From CAZHNW01 sp942491575 (GTDB lineage Bacteria > Spirochaetota > UBA4802 > UBA5550), in contig CALOBT010000025.1 of assembly GCA_942491575.1 (NCBI GenBank), positions 1,984,001 through 2,048,000 on the forward strand: a stretch of 64,000 bases of DNA, in the 5' to 3' direction. Each line of letters begins with the position of its first letter. The first letter of the stretch is position 1. Of this stretch, positions 1-9,106 are shown piece after piece. Under the pieces are notes generated by a model. That model searched no databases. It worked only from the letters and a program-made list of their open reading frames with translations, and was not told the origin of the DNA. Both the position numbers and the translations under genes were made by a program.

Positions 1-1923
1 AGCGGAGGTTTCTATCCCCTCCATATTGAGCTCTTTCAAAATGCCATCCATTTTATAGGCATTTATCACCCGGTCAGCCACCTCTTCAAGGCTATTTTCG
101 GAAACAACCGTTTCAGCCATAGGGGCATTGATTGATGCCAGGTAGCGGTGCAGCCGCTGTATATTATTCAGGAGAACCTTCCTGGAGAATCCACGTGCCG
201 ACGAAAACAGGATTACCGCGGTGGTGAGGGCAAAGGGAGTAATCATTACTATTTCATTGATGGCCTCAATAATACTCCAGGCAATTTCTTCCGTAGGGTC
301 CTCAACACTGCCGATATCTTTTTTTAAATCCTGGTAGCTGATGGGATCCCCGAAATTCATGTAGACGCTGCCGTACTGCCGTTTCAACAATTTCCTGCTC
401 TTGAAAAATCTGGAAGTTGACTCTTCCTTTTTTTCTTTCCCCTTCAGTTCACTGTGATAGGAGTTTTCCTCAAGTATCCGGTCATAGTTAATCGTAACCG
501 GCACAAACATGAGGTCCTTGTTGTATCCCTCTTCGATGGCATCAATCAAATACTTCAGCATACCCATACGGGGGGGCATTAATTTCCCGGTGCGGGTCCT
601 TCCCCCCTCCATAAAAAACTCGATACTATACCCTTCATTAATAAGTGTTTTTATATACTGCTTGAATACTGCCGCGTAGAGATCGAGTCCCTTGAATGAA
701 CGGCGCATAAAAAACGCCCCGGAGCGCCTGAATATTTTCCCCATGGGAAAAAAAGTAAGATTGGCCCCTGCCAGAATATGCGGCGGAATCAGTTTGTTCT
801 GATAAAAAAGACTCGAAATGATCAGATAATCCATATGACTCTTGTGACTGGGAACCAGAATAAGGGGAGCCTTCTGCGATGCCTCCCGAAGTTTTCTGAA
901 ATCGTCGAGGTCATAAAAAATTCCGTTAAAAATTTTACTGAACACGTAATGAAGACTTCGCTCGAAAAAACGGATATATATTATAGAAAAATCAGCTGCA
1001 ATTTCCCGGTAATAATTGTAGGCCTTTCGGCGCAGCTTCGACTCGGAAGCGTTCTGCCCTTCCACCTGGCTGTGAATTTCATCAAGAACATTTTTATGAT
1101 AGAGAACCTTTTCCATTGTTTCATGCTGTGTCTTGATTACCGGCCCCAGGATAGACCGCTTCTCATTATTATACATATCCAGAATTTTATTGCGGACATG
1201 CCGGGAAATATGATGACTGTCATCTGAAGGGGAGGCGGCAATTTCCTCTTTCAGATTAAGGGGCTCAGGTACCCGTATAAATGCCGGGGTGGCACTCTTA
1301 ATGATCGTGAAGAATCCTGAAAGAAGTCCCCGGTCACCGGTAGCACGTGACGCAGCCAGGGTGCGGGTACGTTCCGGATTCCGGTTCCAGAACATGATCT
1401 GAGGGAAAATCAGTATCGGCTCCTCCATCTCCTTCTGAATTTCAACAAGGGATTGAAGGCTGTCAGATTTAATTTCAATGTATCTCCGCACAAACAACCT
1501 GCTTGAAAGGAGAGAAATTATCAGGCCGTTGTCATTTTTTAAAAGACCACGGATATATTCTTCATCACTAATTTTCTCTCCTGATTTTTTGCCCGCCAGG
1601 TCCGCCAAGAAACGGAAAACTTTTCTGGCAAAAGTAGTTACTACCTGGAAAAGATACGGTTTAAAACCGATGGCCTGTACAGGCAGGCCAAAGCCCTCTC
1701 TCCGGAGAAGATTTGAAAAAATCAGCAGGGAGGTATTTGAATTCTGGAATGATACGTATACATTCCTGCTCCCCTCTCTGTGCTGCTGAAGATTAGAAAG
1801 ACTTTCATCATCAAATGTGACCTTCCGGAAAAGGACATTCATGAGTCTTTCAAGCAGACGGTTAGAGCGTCGCTGCAGATTTCCATGTGATATATAAGTC
1901 GTTACATTTTGTTTTTTATCCAT
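1..1923 (-). CDS. plsB: glycerol-3-phosphate 1-O-acyltransferase (PlsB family), cut by the left window edge
   Basis: The open frame runs from an ATG at 1923 to the window edge with no stop, giving 641 visible residues. Around residue 360 it has the acyltransferase HX4D motif (HKSHMD), followed by FMEGGRTRTGK near residue 438 and the block AFFMRR between them, the classical PlsB/LPLAT motif order. PlsB transfers an acyl chain to sn-1 of glycerol-3-phosphate at the inner membrane, the first step of phospholipid synthesis. Family members are about 800 aa, so the C-terminal part is probably missing. It starts 5 bp after the stop of the STAS gene at 1929-2270 and is very likely co-transcribed with it. 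Confidence 0.9.
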   Translation of the reverse strand, partial: MDKKQNVTTYISHGNLQRRSNRLLERLMNVLFRKVTFDDESLSNLQQHREGSRNVYVSFQNSNTSLLIFSNLLRREGFGLPVQAIGFKPYLFQVVTTFARKVFRFLADLAGKKSGEKISDEEYIRGLLKNDNGLIISLLSSRLFVRRYIEIKSDSLQSLVEIQKEMEEPILIFPQIMFWNRNPERTRTLAASRATGDRGLLSGFFTIIKSATPAFIRVPEPLNLKEEIAASPSDDSHHISRHVRNKILDMYNNEKRSILGPVIKTQHETMEKVLYHKNVLDEIHSQVEGQNASESKLRRKAYNYYREIAADFSIIYIRFFERSLHYVFSKIFNGIFYDLDDFRKLREASQKAPLILVPSHKSHMDYLIISSLFYQNKLIPPHILAGANLTFFPMGKIFRRSGAFFMRRSFKGLDLYAAVFKQYIKTLINEGYSIEFFMEGGRTRTGKLMPPRMGMLKYLIDAIEEGYNKDLMFVPVTINYDRILEENSYHSELKGKEKKEESTSRFFKSRKLLKRQYGSVYMNFGDPISYQDLKKDIGSVEDPTEEIAWSIIEAINEIVMITPFALTTAVILFSSARGFSRKVLLNNIQRLHRYLASINAPMAETVVSENSLEEVADRVINAYKMDGILKELNMEGIETSA

Positions 1924-1928
1924 AAATA

Positions 1929-2270
1929 TTATCCCTTATCAAGCTGACCCTCATCCTTAATGAGAGTGAAAAAATTTTCAATTCCTACCATGTCTAAAAG
2001 AGAACGAATATTCTCCTGAACACCGATCAATACCAGTGACAGGTCTTCATCATGGAAGCAGTCCCTGACCATAATAAGGTCACCAAGACCGGAACTGTTG
2101 AGATACTTTTTCCCGGTAAAATCAAGGGCAACACGTTTTACCTTTCCATGGGCAAGTTCAATTACCTCTTCAATGAATTCATTTATCGAGGAACCTGCAA
2201 GTGTACCATCTTCGGCAGTAACATTTACTACAAGCAATTCATTGCCATGATAATGATACTGAAGATCCAT
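1929..2270 (-). CDS. STAS-domain protein, anti-sigma factor antagonist type
   Basis: This 113-aa protein has the STAS-domain pattern: an N-terminal beta strand pair, VKRVALDFTGKKYLNSSGLGDLI around residues 43-68 with the Ser-Ser-Gly phosphorylation loop, then a second helix and strand. STAS antagonists bind HATPase anti-sigma kinases and are switched by phosphorylation of this serine. A good ribosome site (GAGGAG) precedes the ATG at 2270. It lies directly upstream of plsB on the same strand. A candidate kinase is encoded about 500 bp away, on the other strand at 2769. The partner and target are inferred, not shown. Confidence 0.85.
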   Translation of the reverse strand: MDLQYHYHGNELLVVNVTAEDGTLAGSSINEFIEEVIELAHGKVKRVALDFTGKKYLNSSGLGDLIMVRDCFHDEDLSLVLIGVQENIRSLLDMVGIENFFTLIKDEGQLDKG

Positions 2271-2584
2271 AGTTGCTCCTCCTCAAAGAACTCTTATTTA
2301 AACAATGGCTTTATTTCAATAATAATAAGGCTTCACAGATTCATTAGTTAAAATAATTTTAATTTTGTTAATAATAATTTATTATGAATTTTTGAATCTT
2401 TCTGAATGTATCCAAAAATCATCACTTCCGCAAGTCTTTTTTAGATGATAATCTCCCGCCTGAACAGGAAATACCTTGAAATCTGACACTATAACCATTT
2501 TTGTCAGTTTAAAATTTCACACCATCATAAAAAATTAATTGCAAATATCCACACACTATGTCTATCTGTCATAGATACGGTATT
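2271..2584. other. divergent intergenic region
   Basis: AT-rich non-coding stretch between the divergent STAS/plsB operon and tRNA-Pro. It must hold promoters for both directions, but I could not single out convincing -35/-10 pairs. No gene is visible. Confidence 0.5.
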
Positions 2585-2658
2585 CGGGGTGTAGCGCAGC
2601 CAGGTAGCGCGCTTCGTTCGGGACGAAGAAGTCGGGAGTTCGAATCTCCCCATCCCGA
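2585..2658 (+). tRNA. tRNA-Pro (anticodon CGG)
   Basis: The sequence folds as a full cloverleaf. The 7-bp acceptor stem is CGGGGTG with CATCCCG, and the anticodon stem CTTCG/CGAAG closes a 7-nt loop TTCGGGA that presents CGG. The T arm contains GTTCGAATC. The discriminator base is A, and the 3' CCA is not encoded. Confidence 0.95.
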
Positions 2659-2768
2659 CATATTAAATATTTTAGAGTAGAAGGTAAAAACGCCTGATCT
2701 TGTCAGAAAAAAAACAGGAACCATGTCGATATAAAAGCAAAAACTCTTATGGGTGACAGCACATTTAA

Positions 2769-3191
2769 ATGCTCGACAATAAAATTAAACAAATATTCAA
2801 CCAGGACTTCCCTTCAATCAAAGAAAGAAGAAAGGGAATCGTTGATTCAATCGTTTCTGCCATTAGTGACCAGAACCTTCCTCTATCTGTAAAAAAAGAA
2901 GAAATGTATCTCGCCATTGATGAAGCCATTACCAATGCCATGGAACACGGCAATAAATGGTCATCTGAAAAGCCGGTTTCCATCGAAATATCCAGCAATA
3001 AAACAGACCTGAATATAACCATTTCCGATCAGGGAAGCGGTTTTGACCCGGCAATAAATGGAGAAAATCCCCTTGAATCTGACCGTTTCAGGAAACGCGG
3101 CCGCGGACTTTATATAATTTCCCAATTCTGTAAAATTTCATGGAATGCAAAAGGCAACAGTATTACCCTCTCTTTCCCAATCGAAAATTAA
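2769..3191 (+). CDS. RsbW-like ATP-binding anti-sigma / serine kinase (HATPase_c)
   Basis: This 140-aa protein carries a GHKL ATPase fold. The N box is DEAITNAMEHGN at residues 51-62, the G1 box DQGSGFDP is near 87-94, and the G2 region RGRGLYII is near 115-122. Such stand-alone HATPases phosphorylate STAS antagonists and sequester sigma factors or other targets. The start at 2769 has only a weak ribosome site. The membrane-protein gene begins 2 bp after its stop, so the two are probably an operon. The STAS proteins at 1929-2270 and 4060-4356 are plausible partners (inference). Confidence 0.85.
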   Translation: MLDNKIKQIFNQDFPSIKERRKGIVDSIVSAISDQNLPLSVKKEEMYLAIDEAITNAMEHGNKWSSEKPVSIEISSNKTDLNITISDQGSGFDPAINGENPLESDRFRKRGRGLYIISQFCKISWNAKGNSITLSFPIEN

Positions 3192-3193
3192 CC

Positions 3194-3796
3194 ATGCAGA
3201 ACAGAAGAATCACCCCTCAGAACCTGTTAATAACCATTTTTTCCTTCGCCCTGATTACAGGCCTCTCCGCAGTTATCCAGGATAATATCATTGGCGCCGG
3301 CGTAAGTGACACCGTAAAGGAAATACACCGCTTTATTGAAGGCTGGAACACCTTCTTTTCCCGCCTCTCCGCGGTTACTTCACTTCTCGGTTTTAAAACC
3401 CTGATGCTTTTTCTTGCGGTGCTGATAATCTCCTCAGGGCTTGCGGCAATCGGCATCCCCCGTGGGAAAGTCTCCTTTCTTGCGGCACTTTTACTCTGCA
3501 ACCTTGTCTGGATCGCCTTCAAAGACAGCTTTAATCCCGGCAACATCGCCTACCTTGGACCGATCCTGCGGGCCAACCTTACACTATGTATGCCACTCAT
3601 CCTGCTCAACGGGGGCAGCTTTGCCTTTAAAAAAATCAGATCAAGGCTCGCTGAAAGGAATAAAAGGGGAACCTCTCCTGATGCGGAGGAGATCCTGACC
3701 TGTTCCCTGGAACTCTACCGTTCACTGAAACAGGGTGATTCAAGCATTACCCAAAAAAGTGATGAGCTCCGCACACTCCTTGAAAACCTGAAATAA
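3194..3796 (+). CDS. small integral membrane protein
   Basis: The 200-aa product has four predicted membrane segments, around residues 10-28, 58-80, 84-105 and 115-140, and a charged soluble C-terminus of about 55 residues. I chose the ATG at 3194, two bases after the HATPase stop, rather than an upstream in-frame start inside that gene. I do not recognise the family. Coupling to an anti-sigma-type kinase suggests a membrane sensor or anchor in the same signalling pathway, but this rests on position only. Confidence 0.7.
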   Translation: MQNRRITPQNLLITIFSFALITGLSAVIQDNIIGAGVSDTVKEIHRFIEGWNTFFSRLSAVTSLLGFKTLMLFLAVLIISSGLAAIGIPRGKVSFLAALLLCNLVWIAFKDSFNPGNIAYLGPILRANLTLCMPLILLNGGSFAFKKIRSRLAERNKRGTSPDAEEILTCSLELYRSLKQGDSSITQKSDELRTLLENLK

Positions 3797-4059
3797 TTTT
3801 CTTGCACTGCATTGCAAAAACGGATTATACTATCCCCTTAGTAATATCAAAAGACAGGCTTGTGGAGAATCAGTTTCCTGATACAACCAATACCGGATAC
3901 GGGAGGCACCATCTCAGAATGTATTTGGAAAAGGAAGTGATGACTTTAAAGAATATCCCTGTGAACAGGTTTTTTTCCTGTATGATATATTTTATTTGAC
4001 TTAATAACAAAATATCAATAAATCAGCAAAATTGAAAAATAAAAAAGACGGGTGAAGTT

Positions 4060-4356
4060 ATGGTAGAGTTCATTGAAAATGAAGATGATCGCACCTTTAT
4101 ATTAAAAGATGAAGTCATTTCTGTGAAGCTCCTCCAACTGGAGGAAATCATGAATGCCTTTATCAGGGATGACGACAGGAATGCCGTAATCGATTTGAGG
4201 AATGTAACCAAGATCGATTCAATGTCCCTGGCAGCATTGATAAGGGTTAAGAATAAGCTGGCAAAATCAGGACGTTCACTGAACCTGATAAATCCCGGAG
4301 AGGGTGTTCTGCGGGTTCTGGAACTTGCAGGTCTGGACGCCTTTCTCCTCGAATAG
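4060..4356 (+). CDS. STAS-domain protein
   Basis: The 98-aa product matches a minimal STAS domain: a strand-forming N-terminus, AVIDLRNVTKIDSMSLAALI near residues 44-63 and a C-terminal helix with LRVLELAGLDAFL. A Ser (SMS) occupies the loop that is phosphorylated in SpoIIAA/RsbV proteins. The ribosome site is GGGTGAAG before the ATG. With the HATPase at 2769-3191 it could form a partner-switching pair. The product is soluble and cytoplasmic. Confidence 0.8.
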   Translation: MVEFIENEDDRTFILKDEVISVKLLQLEEIMNAFIRDDDRNAVIDLRNVTKIDSMSLAALIRVKNKLAKSGRSLNLINPGEGVLRVLELAGLDAFLLE

Positions 4357-4389
4357 TCCCGCAACCGATAGATTTTTCGCCGTTTAAGT

Positions 4390-4417
4390 CCCGATTTCTT
4401 CGGATTTAAAAATCGGG
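4390..4417 (+). terminator. possible hairpin terminator after the STAS gene
   Basis: The 8-bp arms CCCGATTT and AAATCGGG flank a 12-nt loop about 35 bp after the STAS stop. There is no strong T run behind it, so termination is uncertain. Confidence 0.35.
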
Positions 4418-4508
4418 AAAGCTTTTACAGGCGGAAATTCTATTCAACAGGGCCGGTTAATATTATTGCCTGATTAAAAATTATTCTCTTTAGACAATAG
4501 AATGTTCC

Positions 4509-4530
4509 CCGGATGACTAAAGTCATCCGG
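4509..4530. repeat. perfect 22-bp palindrome upstream of gpmI
   Basis: CCGGATGACT is followed by AA and its exact reverse complement. It lies about 110 bp before the gpmI start. It has no T run, so an operator or mRNA hairpin is as likely as a terminator. Confidence 0.5.
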
Positions 4531-4638
4531 CAGCAATCCGATAACAGAAATTTACTTTTCATCATCTTCATCTGCTGAAACTGCCCCGGGGCAGACGCTC
4601 CGGCATCATTACATAATCAAGCGAGGACCAGAATAACA

Positions 4639-6291
4639 ATGAAAGCGCTTAAACAGCAAAATCGCATCCACCGGGAAGGACCGGTGGTATTAATCATTCT
4701 CGACGGAGTAGGTATTGGAAACCACGATGAGGGGGACGCCCTCTTCCAGGCGAGGACCCCCCTTCTCGACCAGCTCATGAAGGAAAACATAAATACCGTA
4801 CTGAAGGCGCACGGAACCGCCGTCGGTCTCCCCGATGACGGGGATATGGGAAACTCGGAAGTCGGCCACAATGCCCTCGGTGCGGGAAGAATTTTTGACC
4901 AGGGGGCAAAGCTGGTCAACAAGGCTATTGAAACCGGATCCATCTATGAATCGGATACCTGGAAAGAACTCATGGCAAAACCACTGGCGGAACAGACGAC
5001 CCTGCACTTCATGGGCCTCTTCTCTGACGGGAATGTTCACTCACACATTGACCAGCTCATGTCCATGATCACCAGGAGTGACGCCGAAGGTGTGGAGAAA
5101 ATCAGACTGCATATACTCCTGGACGGCCGTGACGTTCCCGCCAAGTCGTCGCCGGAATACATTGAACAGATGGAAAATTTTCTGAAAGAATACAATGGCA
5201 GGGGCCGCGATTATAAAATTGCCTCCGGGGGTGGTCGAATGGTCACCACCATGGACCGTTACGAAGCTGACTGGGAAATTGTAAGGCGCGGCTGGGAGGC
5301 CCACGTACTGGGGACTGCGCGCCCCTTCAAGTCTGCGAAAGATGCAGTGGAAACATTTTATCATGAAGATTCCAGTGCAACTGACCAGTACCTTCCCGGT
5401 TTTACCATTGTGGATGACAAGGGCCCCATCGGCACCATTGAAGATGGAGACTCTGTAATTTTCTTTAACTTCAGGGGTGACCGCTCAATTGAAATATCAA
5501 GGGCCTTTGATGATGAGGACTTCGATAAATTTGACCGGCAGCGACGTCCCGATGTTGTTTATGCGGGAATGATGGAGTATGACGGCGATCTTCATATTCC
5601 GAAAAAATATCTCGTGTTCCCGCCTGATATTGATGAAACGATGAGTGAATACCTTGTCAACACGGGCAAGACTCAGTTCGCAATTTCCGAGACCCAGAAA
5701 TTCGGTCACGTCACCTATTTCTGGAACGGCAACCGGAGCGGCAAGTTCAGCGAAAAACTTGAAGATTACGAAGAGATCCCCTCTGACAAGCTGGAGTTCA
5801 ACGAACGCCCCTGGATGAAGGCTGCAGAGATTACCGACAGTGTAATTAATGCCGTGGAGAGCGGAAAATATGACTTCATCAGGCTGAACCTGGCCAATGG
5901 AGACATGGTGGGCCATACCGGCGACCTTGAGGCTTCAATCATAGCGGCGGAAACACTGGACCTCTGTCTCCGGAGGATGCTGCCGGTTATCGAAAAAAAA
6001 CACGGCATTGCCCTGATTACCGCGGACCACGGAAACCTCGATGAGATGTTCGAACTCGATAAAAAAGGGGCCCCGAAGGTGGACAAGGAATCCGGTGAAA
6101 TCAAAAAAAGGACATCCCATACACTCAACGTGGTACCTGCAATTATTTTCGACCCGGACTTCAACAACGAATACCGTCTCGCAGATATTGACGCCCCGGG
6201 CCTCGGAAACGTCGCTGCGACACTGCTTACAATGATGGACCTTGAAGTACCGGAAGATTATCTTCCTTCTTTTATAGAATGGGTTGAGTAG
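4639..6291 (+). CDS. gpmI: 2,3-bisphosphoglycerate-independent phosphoglycerate mutase
   Basis: This 550-aa enzyme interconverts 3- and 2-phosphoglycerate in glycolysis using two metal ions. The alkaline-phosphatase-type signature is intact: metal ligand Asp22 in ILDGVG, catalytic Ser73 in GDMGNSEVGH, the LDGRDVPAKSS segment near residue 160, FFNFRGDR near 277, and TADHGNLDEM near 463 with a downstream HT pair for metal binding. It is longer than the roughly 510-aa E. coli enzyme and resembles the long form of the family. The ribosome site GCGAGGA lies upstream of the ATG. Confidence 0.95.
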   Translation: MKALKQQNRIHREGPVVLIILDGVGIGNHDEGDALFQARTPLLDQLMKENINTVLKAHGTAVGLPDDGDMGNSEVGHNALGAGRIFDQGAKLVNKAIETGSIYESDTWKELMAKPLAEQTTLHFMGLFSDGNVHSHIDQLMSMITRSDAEGVEKIRLHILLDGRDVPAKSSPEYIEQMENFLKEYNGRGRDYKIASGGGRMVTTMDRYEADWEIVRRGWEAHVLGTARPFKSAKDAVETFYHEDSSATDQYLPGFTIVDDKGPIGTIEDGDSVIFFNFRGDRSIEISRAFDDEDFDKFDRQRRPDVVYAGMMEYDGDLHIPKKYLVFPPDIDETMSEYLVNTGKTQFAISETQKFGHVTYFWNGNRSGKFSEKLEDYEEIPSDKLEFNERPWMKAAEITDSVINAVESGKYDFIRLNLANGDMVGHTGDLEASIIAAETLDLCLRRMLPVIEKKHGIALITADHGNLDEMFELDKKGAPKVDKESGEIKKRTSHTLNVVPAIIFDPDFNNEYRLADIDAPGLGNVAATLLTMMDLEVPEDYLPSFIEWVE

Positions 6292-6339
6292 AGAGTGTTT
6301 TTTACGTAATACCCTGGAAAAACAATGGAGGCAACGGCC

Positions 6340-6789
6340 ATGAACATCCGCCCTATTCTGATTTCACTTTTACTGGTAAGCGCCCTGATACCGGCCTGTT
6401 CAAAGGACGAGGCGTTGGAGCTGACCATAACGAGTCACCGGAGCGGTGCTGTTGTCTCCAATCCGCTGCCTCTCAAGGTAAGGGGGGAAGTTAAGAATTT
6501 TTCATCCCTCCCTGATGAACGGAAAAAAAATCTACACGTCTATCTCCTCGAACAGGGGGGCGGCGAGAAGATATGGCACATCGAACCGGCGGTGCTTGTC
6601 AACTCAAAGGGAAAATGGCGCGGTGTCACCTGGCTGGGGAACCGTCGCCAGGGCAACAGAAAAAATTTCACCGTCTGTGTCTTTACTTCCCCCGAAAAGC
6701 TAAAATTAAACAACGGCAACCACCCCGTGAAGGAAAAGCCTGAAAACACCGGTGAGGCCTGCATCACCCTGAAAAGACGGGACCGGTAA
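6340..6789 (+). CDS. small lipoprotein
   Basis: The 149-aa product starts with a type II signal peptide, MNIRPILISLLLVSALIPAC, with Cys20 as the lipidation site. I chose the ATG at 6340 because it has GGAGG upstream and leads straight into the signal peptide. The mature part looks like a compact beta-rich domain that begins LTITSHRSGAVV, reminiscent of surface carbohydrate-binding or Ig-like domains, but I cannot name it. It sits between gpmI and mobA on the same strand. Confidence 0.7.
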   Translation: MNIRPILISLLLVSALIPACSKDEALELTITSHRSGAVVSNPLPLKVRGEVKNFSSLPDERKKNLHVYLLEQGGGEKIWHIEPAVLVNSKGKWRGVTWLGNRRQGNRKNFTVCVFTSPEKLKLNNGNHPVKEKPENTGEACITLKRRDR

Positions 6790-6844
6790 AAAAAGAATTG
6801 CCCTCTATGGGCCTTCTCCGCTAGCATCCTCACAGAGGGAAAAG

Positions 6845-7417
6845 ATGGGAAAGGAAATAATCACACGGGCATTCATCATTGCGGGGGGAAAAAGCACCCG
6901 CTTTGGAGAGGACAAAACCCTTTACGAATACGAAGGAAAACCCCTTGTCGAGCGGGTGTACGATGCCGTTACGCCGGTATTTGATGACATTGCCATCATT
7001 GCCAATGACGCGGAAAAATTCGAATTTCTCAAAATCCCCGTATACCCCGATGCCATTGAAGGCTTTGGCCCCATCGGCGGCATTTACACGGCACTGCAGC
7101 ACTGCTCCGAGGGACGCGCCTTTGTCTTCCCTTCAGACACTCCAAATTTGAATAGTGATCTGATTTTTAATATGAATAATATTGCTCCTTTTTATGATGT
7201 CATTGTACCATGGTTTGACGGTCACTATCAGCCACTGCACGCCATCTATAATTACTCCTGCCTGGAGCACCTGAAGAGACTCATCGACCGGGGGGAAAAA
7301 CAGCTCATAGCCTTTTATAAGGACGCGGATATCCGGATTGTAAACGAGGAGGAAATCGGCTACTACGATGATCCTCAGTTTATCTTCAGGAACATCAATT
7401 TCAAAGAAGATTTATGA
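6845..7417 (+). CDS. mobA: molybdenum cofactor guanylyltransferase (MobA-like NTP transferase)
   Basis: This 190-aa protein begins with the nucleotidyltransferase signature FIIAGGKSTRFGEDK (residues 10-24), which binds GTP in MobA. A further conserved block IYPDAIEGFGPIGGIYTAL lies near residue 67, with PSDTPNL near 98 supplying the metal-binding Asp. MobA attaches GMP to molybdopterin to make the bis-MGD cofactor. The length fits the family (about 190-200 aa). The ribosome site GAGGGAAAAG precedes the ATG and is partly complementary to CCCTCT at about 6801, so it could lie in a hairpin. Confidence 0.85.
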   Translation: MGKEIITRAFIIAGGKSTRFGEDKTLYEYEGKPLVERVYDAVTPVFDDIAIIANDAEKFEFLKIPVYPDAIEGFGPIGGIYTALQHCSEGRAFVFPSDTPNLNSDLIFNMNNIAPFYDVIVPWFDGHYQPLHAIYNYSCLEHLKRLIDRGEKQLIAFYKDADIRIVNEEEIGYYDDPQFIFRNINFKEDL

Positions 7418-7509
7418 TCTAAAAGCCGATTTATGGCGGCCTGTTAAATCGAAGTAAATGTCTTGATTAATTTATAAAAATTTCATAAAAATACTTTACA
7501 GTAATCGGA

Positions 7510-7539
7510 GCCTCACTATATGTGAGGCATCATTTTTTT
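7510..7539 (+). terminator. intrinsic terminator or attenuator just before purF
   Basis: The 7-bp stem GCCTCAC/GTGAGGC with loop TATAT is followed by a run of seven T. It ends only about 14 bp before the purF start, and an AT-rich promoter-like stretch lies upstream at 7462-7500. It may end the mobA transcript or act as an attenuator in the purF leader. Confidence 0.6.
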
Positions 7540-7553
7540 CACAGGGAAGGCAT

Positions 7554-9011
7554 ATGGATTCATCTGAAGTTCCCCACTTTTCATACGATAATGACGGCAA
7601 ACCGAAGGACGAATGCGGAGTATTCGGCATTTATGGCAATTCGAAGGCTGCCAATCTTACCTATCTTGGCCTCTACGCCCTGCAGCACAGGGGGCAGGAA
7701 TCAGCAGGTATTGCCTCATCGGACGGACACCATATCTTCCGTTACGCCGGAATGGGGAAGGTCATCGATGTCTTCGAGCAGAAGTATATCGAAAATCTCC
7801 ACGGTGATATTGCCATTGGCCATAACCGATACAGCACCACTGGTTCTTCATACCTGAGAAATGCCCAGCCCTTCAGGGCTGAATCGAACCTCGGCCCAAT
7901 TGTTCTGGCTCACAACGGCAACCTTTCCAACGCCGGTGTATTGAGGGCAGAACTGGAAGCGAAGGGTCACATCTTTCAGACAACCATCGATTCCGAGGTG
8001 ATTGTGCACCTGATGGCGCGTTCCGGCATCAAGGATTTTCTTGAGGCCCTCATCAATGCCCTGAAACAGGTGAAGGGCGCATACAGCCTCCTGGTTATGA
8101 ACCGCGATAAAATTTATGCAGTGCGTGATCCGAACGGATTTCGCCCCCTTGTCCTGGGAAAGGTTGATGAGTCTTTCTGTGTTGCCTCTGAAACATGCTC
8201 CTTTGATATTATTGACGCGGAATATGTAAGGGAAATAAAACCGGGTGAACTGGTTGAATTGAGCCGTTTCGGCATTAAATCATACTTCCCCTTCGAAAAG
8301 AGAAAAGAATCACTCTGTGTTTTCGAATATATCTATTTTTCCAGGCCGGACAGTATCATCTTCGGCGAATCGGTCCACGAGATGAGAATCAAGCTGGGGA
8401 GGATGCTGGCACAGCAGTCTCCGGTTGATGCAGATATTGTTGTCCCCATTCCGGATTCATCTGTCTCGGCTGCCATGGGATATGCCCGCGAGTCAGGCAT
8501 AGACTACGAACTGGCCATGATCAGAAGCCACTACATCGGGCGTACCTTCATTGAACCGAGCCAGAAAATCCGGGACTTCGGCGTAAAGATCAAATTTAAC
8601 GTCGTTGCCTCCGCCGTAAAGGACAAGCGCATCGTTGTCATCGATGATTCAATCATGCGGGGCACCACCATGCGAAAAATTATAAAAATGTTCCGTACCG
8701 CGGGAGCGAAGGAAATTCACGTTCGAATCAGTTCTCCCCCTACCCGCTTTCCATGTTTTTACGGCATTGATATTCCGACGAAAAAGGAACTTATTGCCTC
8801 AAGTCATACCATTGAGGAGATACGTAAATACCTGCGTGTAGATTCCATCGAGTACATGACAGTGGAAACGATGCTGAAGGCCATTGACCGTCCCGATATG
8901 CATTACTGTACCGCGTGCTTTGACGGCAACTATCCCGTTTCCCTTGAGGAATACGAGGATGACAACCAGAAGTACCTCTTCGAGGACCAGAGCACCAGTG
9001 AGTTTTATTAA
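7554..9011 (+). CDS. purF: amidophosphoribosyltransferase
   Basis: This 485-aa enzyme makes 5-phosphoribosylamine from PRPP and glutamine, the first committed step of purine synthesis. A 20-residue propeptide precedes the nucleophile Cys21 (CGVFGIYG), which identifies the precursor-processed Ntn glutamine amidotransferase class. The PRPP-binding loop VVIDDSIMRGTT lies near residue 363. Cysteines in FPCFYGID and YCTACFDG match the positions of the [4Fe-4S] ligands in the Bacillus-type enzyme. The length is normal for the family. Confidence 0.95.
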   Translation: MDSSEVPHFSYDNDGKPKDECGVFGIYGNSKAANLTYLGLYALQHRGQESAGIASSDGHHIFRYAGMGKVIDVFEQKYIENLHGDIAIGHNRYSTTGSSYLRNAQPFRAESNLGPIVLAHNGNLSNAGVLRAELEAKGHIFQTTIDSEVIVHLMARSGIKDFLEALINALKQVKGAYSLLVMNRDKIYAVRDPNGFRPLVLGKVDESFCVASETCSFDIIDAEYVREIKPGELVELSRFGIKSYFPFEKRKESLCVFEYIYFSRPDSIIFGESVHEMRIKLGRMLAQQSPVDADIVVPIPDSSVSAAMGYARESGIDYELAMIRSHYIGRTFIEPSQKIRDFGVKIKFNVVASAVKDKRIVVIDDSIMRGTTMRKIIKMFRTAGAKEIHVRISSPPTRFPCFYGIDIPTKKELIASSHTIEEIRKYLRVDSIEYMTVETMLKAIDRPDMHYCTACFDGNYPVSLEEYEDDNQKYLFEDQSTSEFY

Positions 9012-9038
9012 AAATTTTTAAGAATAGCAAATATTACC

Positions 9039-9091
9039 TGCAAAACAAAAACACTTGACGGATTTCGGGGTCTGGTATTTGTTGTTTTGCA
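9039..9091 (+). promoter_or_regulatory. candidate promoter region of tRNA-Trp
   Basis: TTGACG at 9055-9060 is a good -35 candidate, with an AT-rich GTATTTG stretch about 15 bp downstream as a weak -10. The region is bracketed by a 10-bp inverted repeat, TGCAAAACAA at 9039-9048 and TTGTTTTGCA at 9082-9091. The repeat may be chance. Confidence 0.4.
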
Positions 9092-9106
9092 TATGGTTGA
9101 GTATTT

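Noticed and set aside
778..1227. Plus-strand frame over plsB
   Set aside because: It is the antisense shadow of plsB, which has clear family motifs.
3802..3999. Open frame of 65 codons after the small membrane protein gene
   Set aside because: No ribosome site, no family resemblance and unusual composition; more likely non-coding.
6796..6845. Possible hairpin hiding the mobA ribosome site
   Set aside because: Only 6 bp pair, with a long loop; too weak to call as a riboswitch or attenuator.
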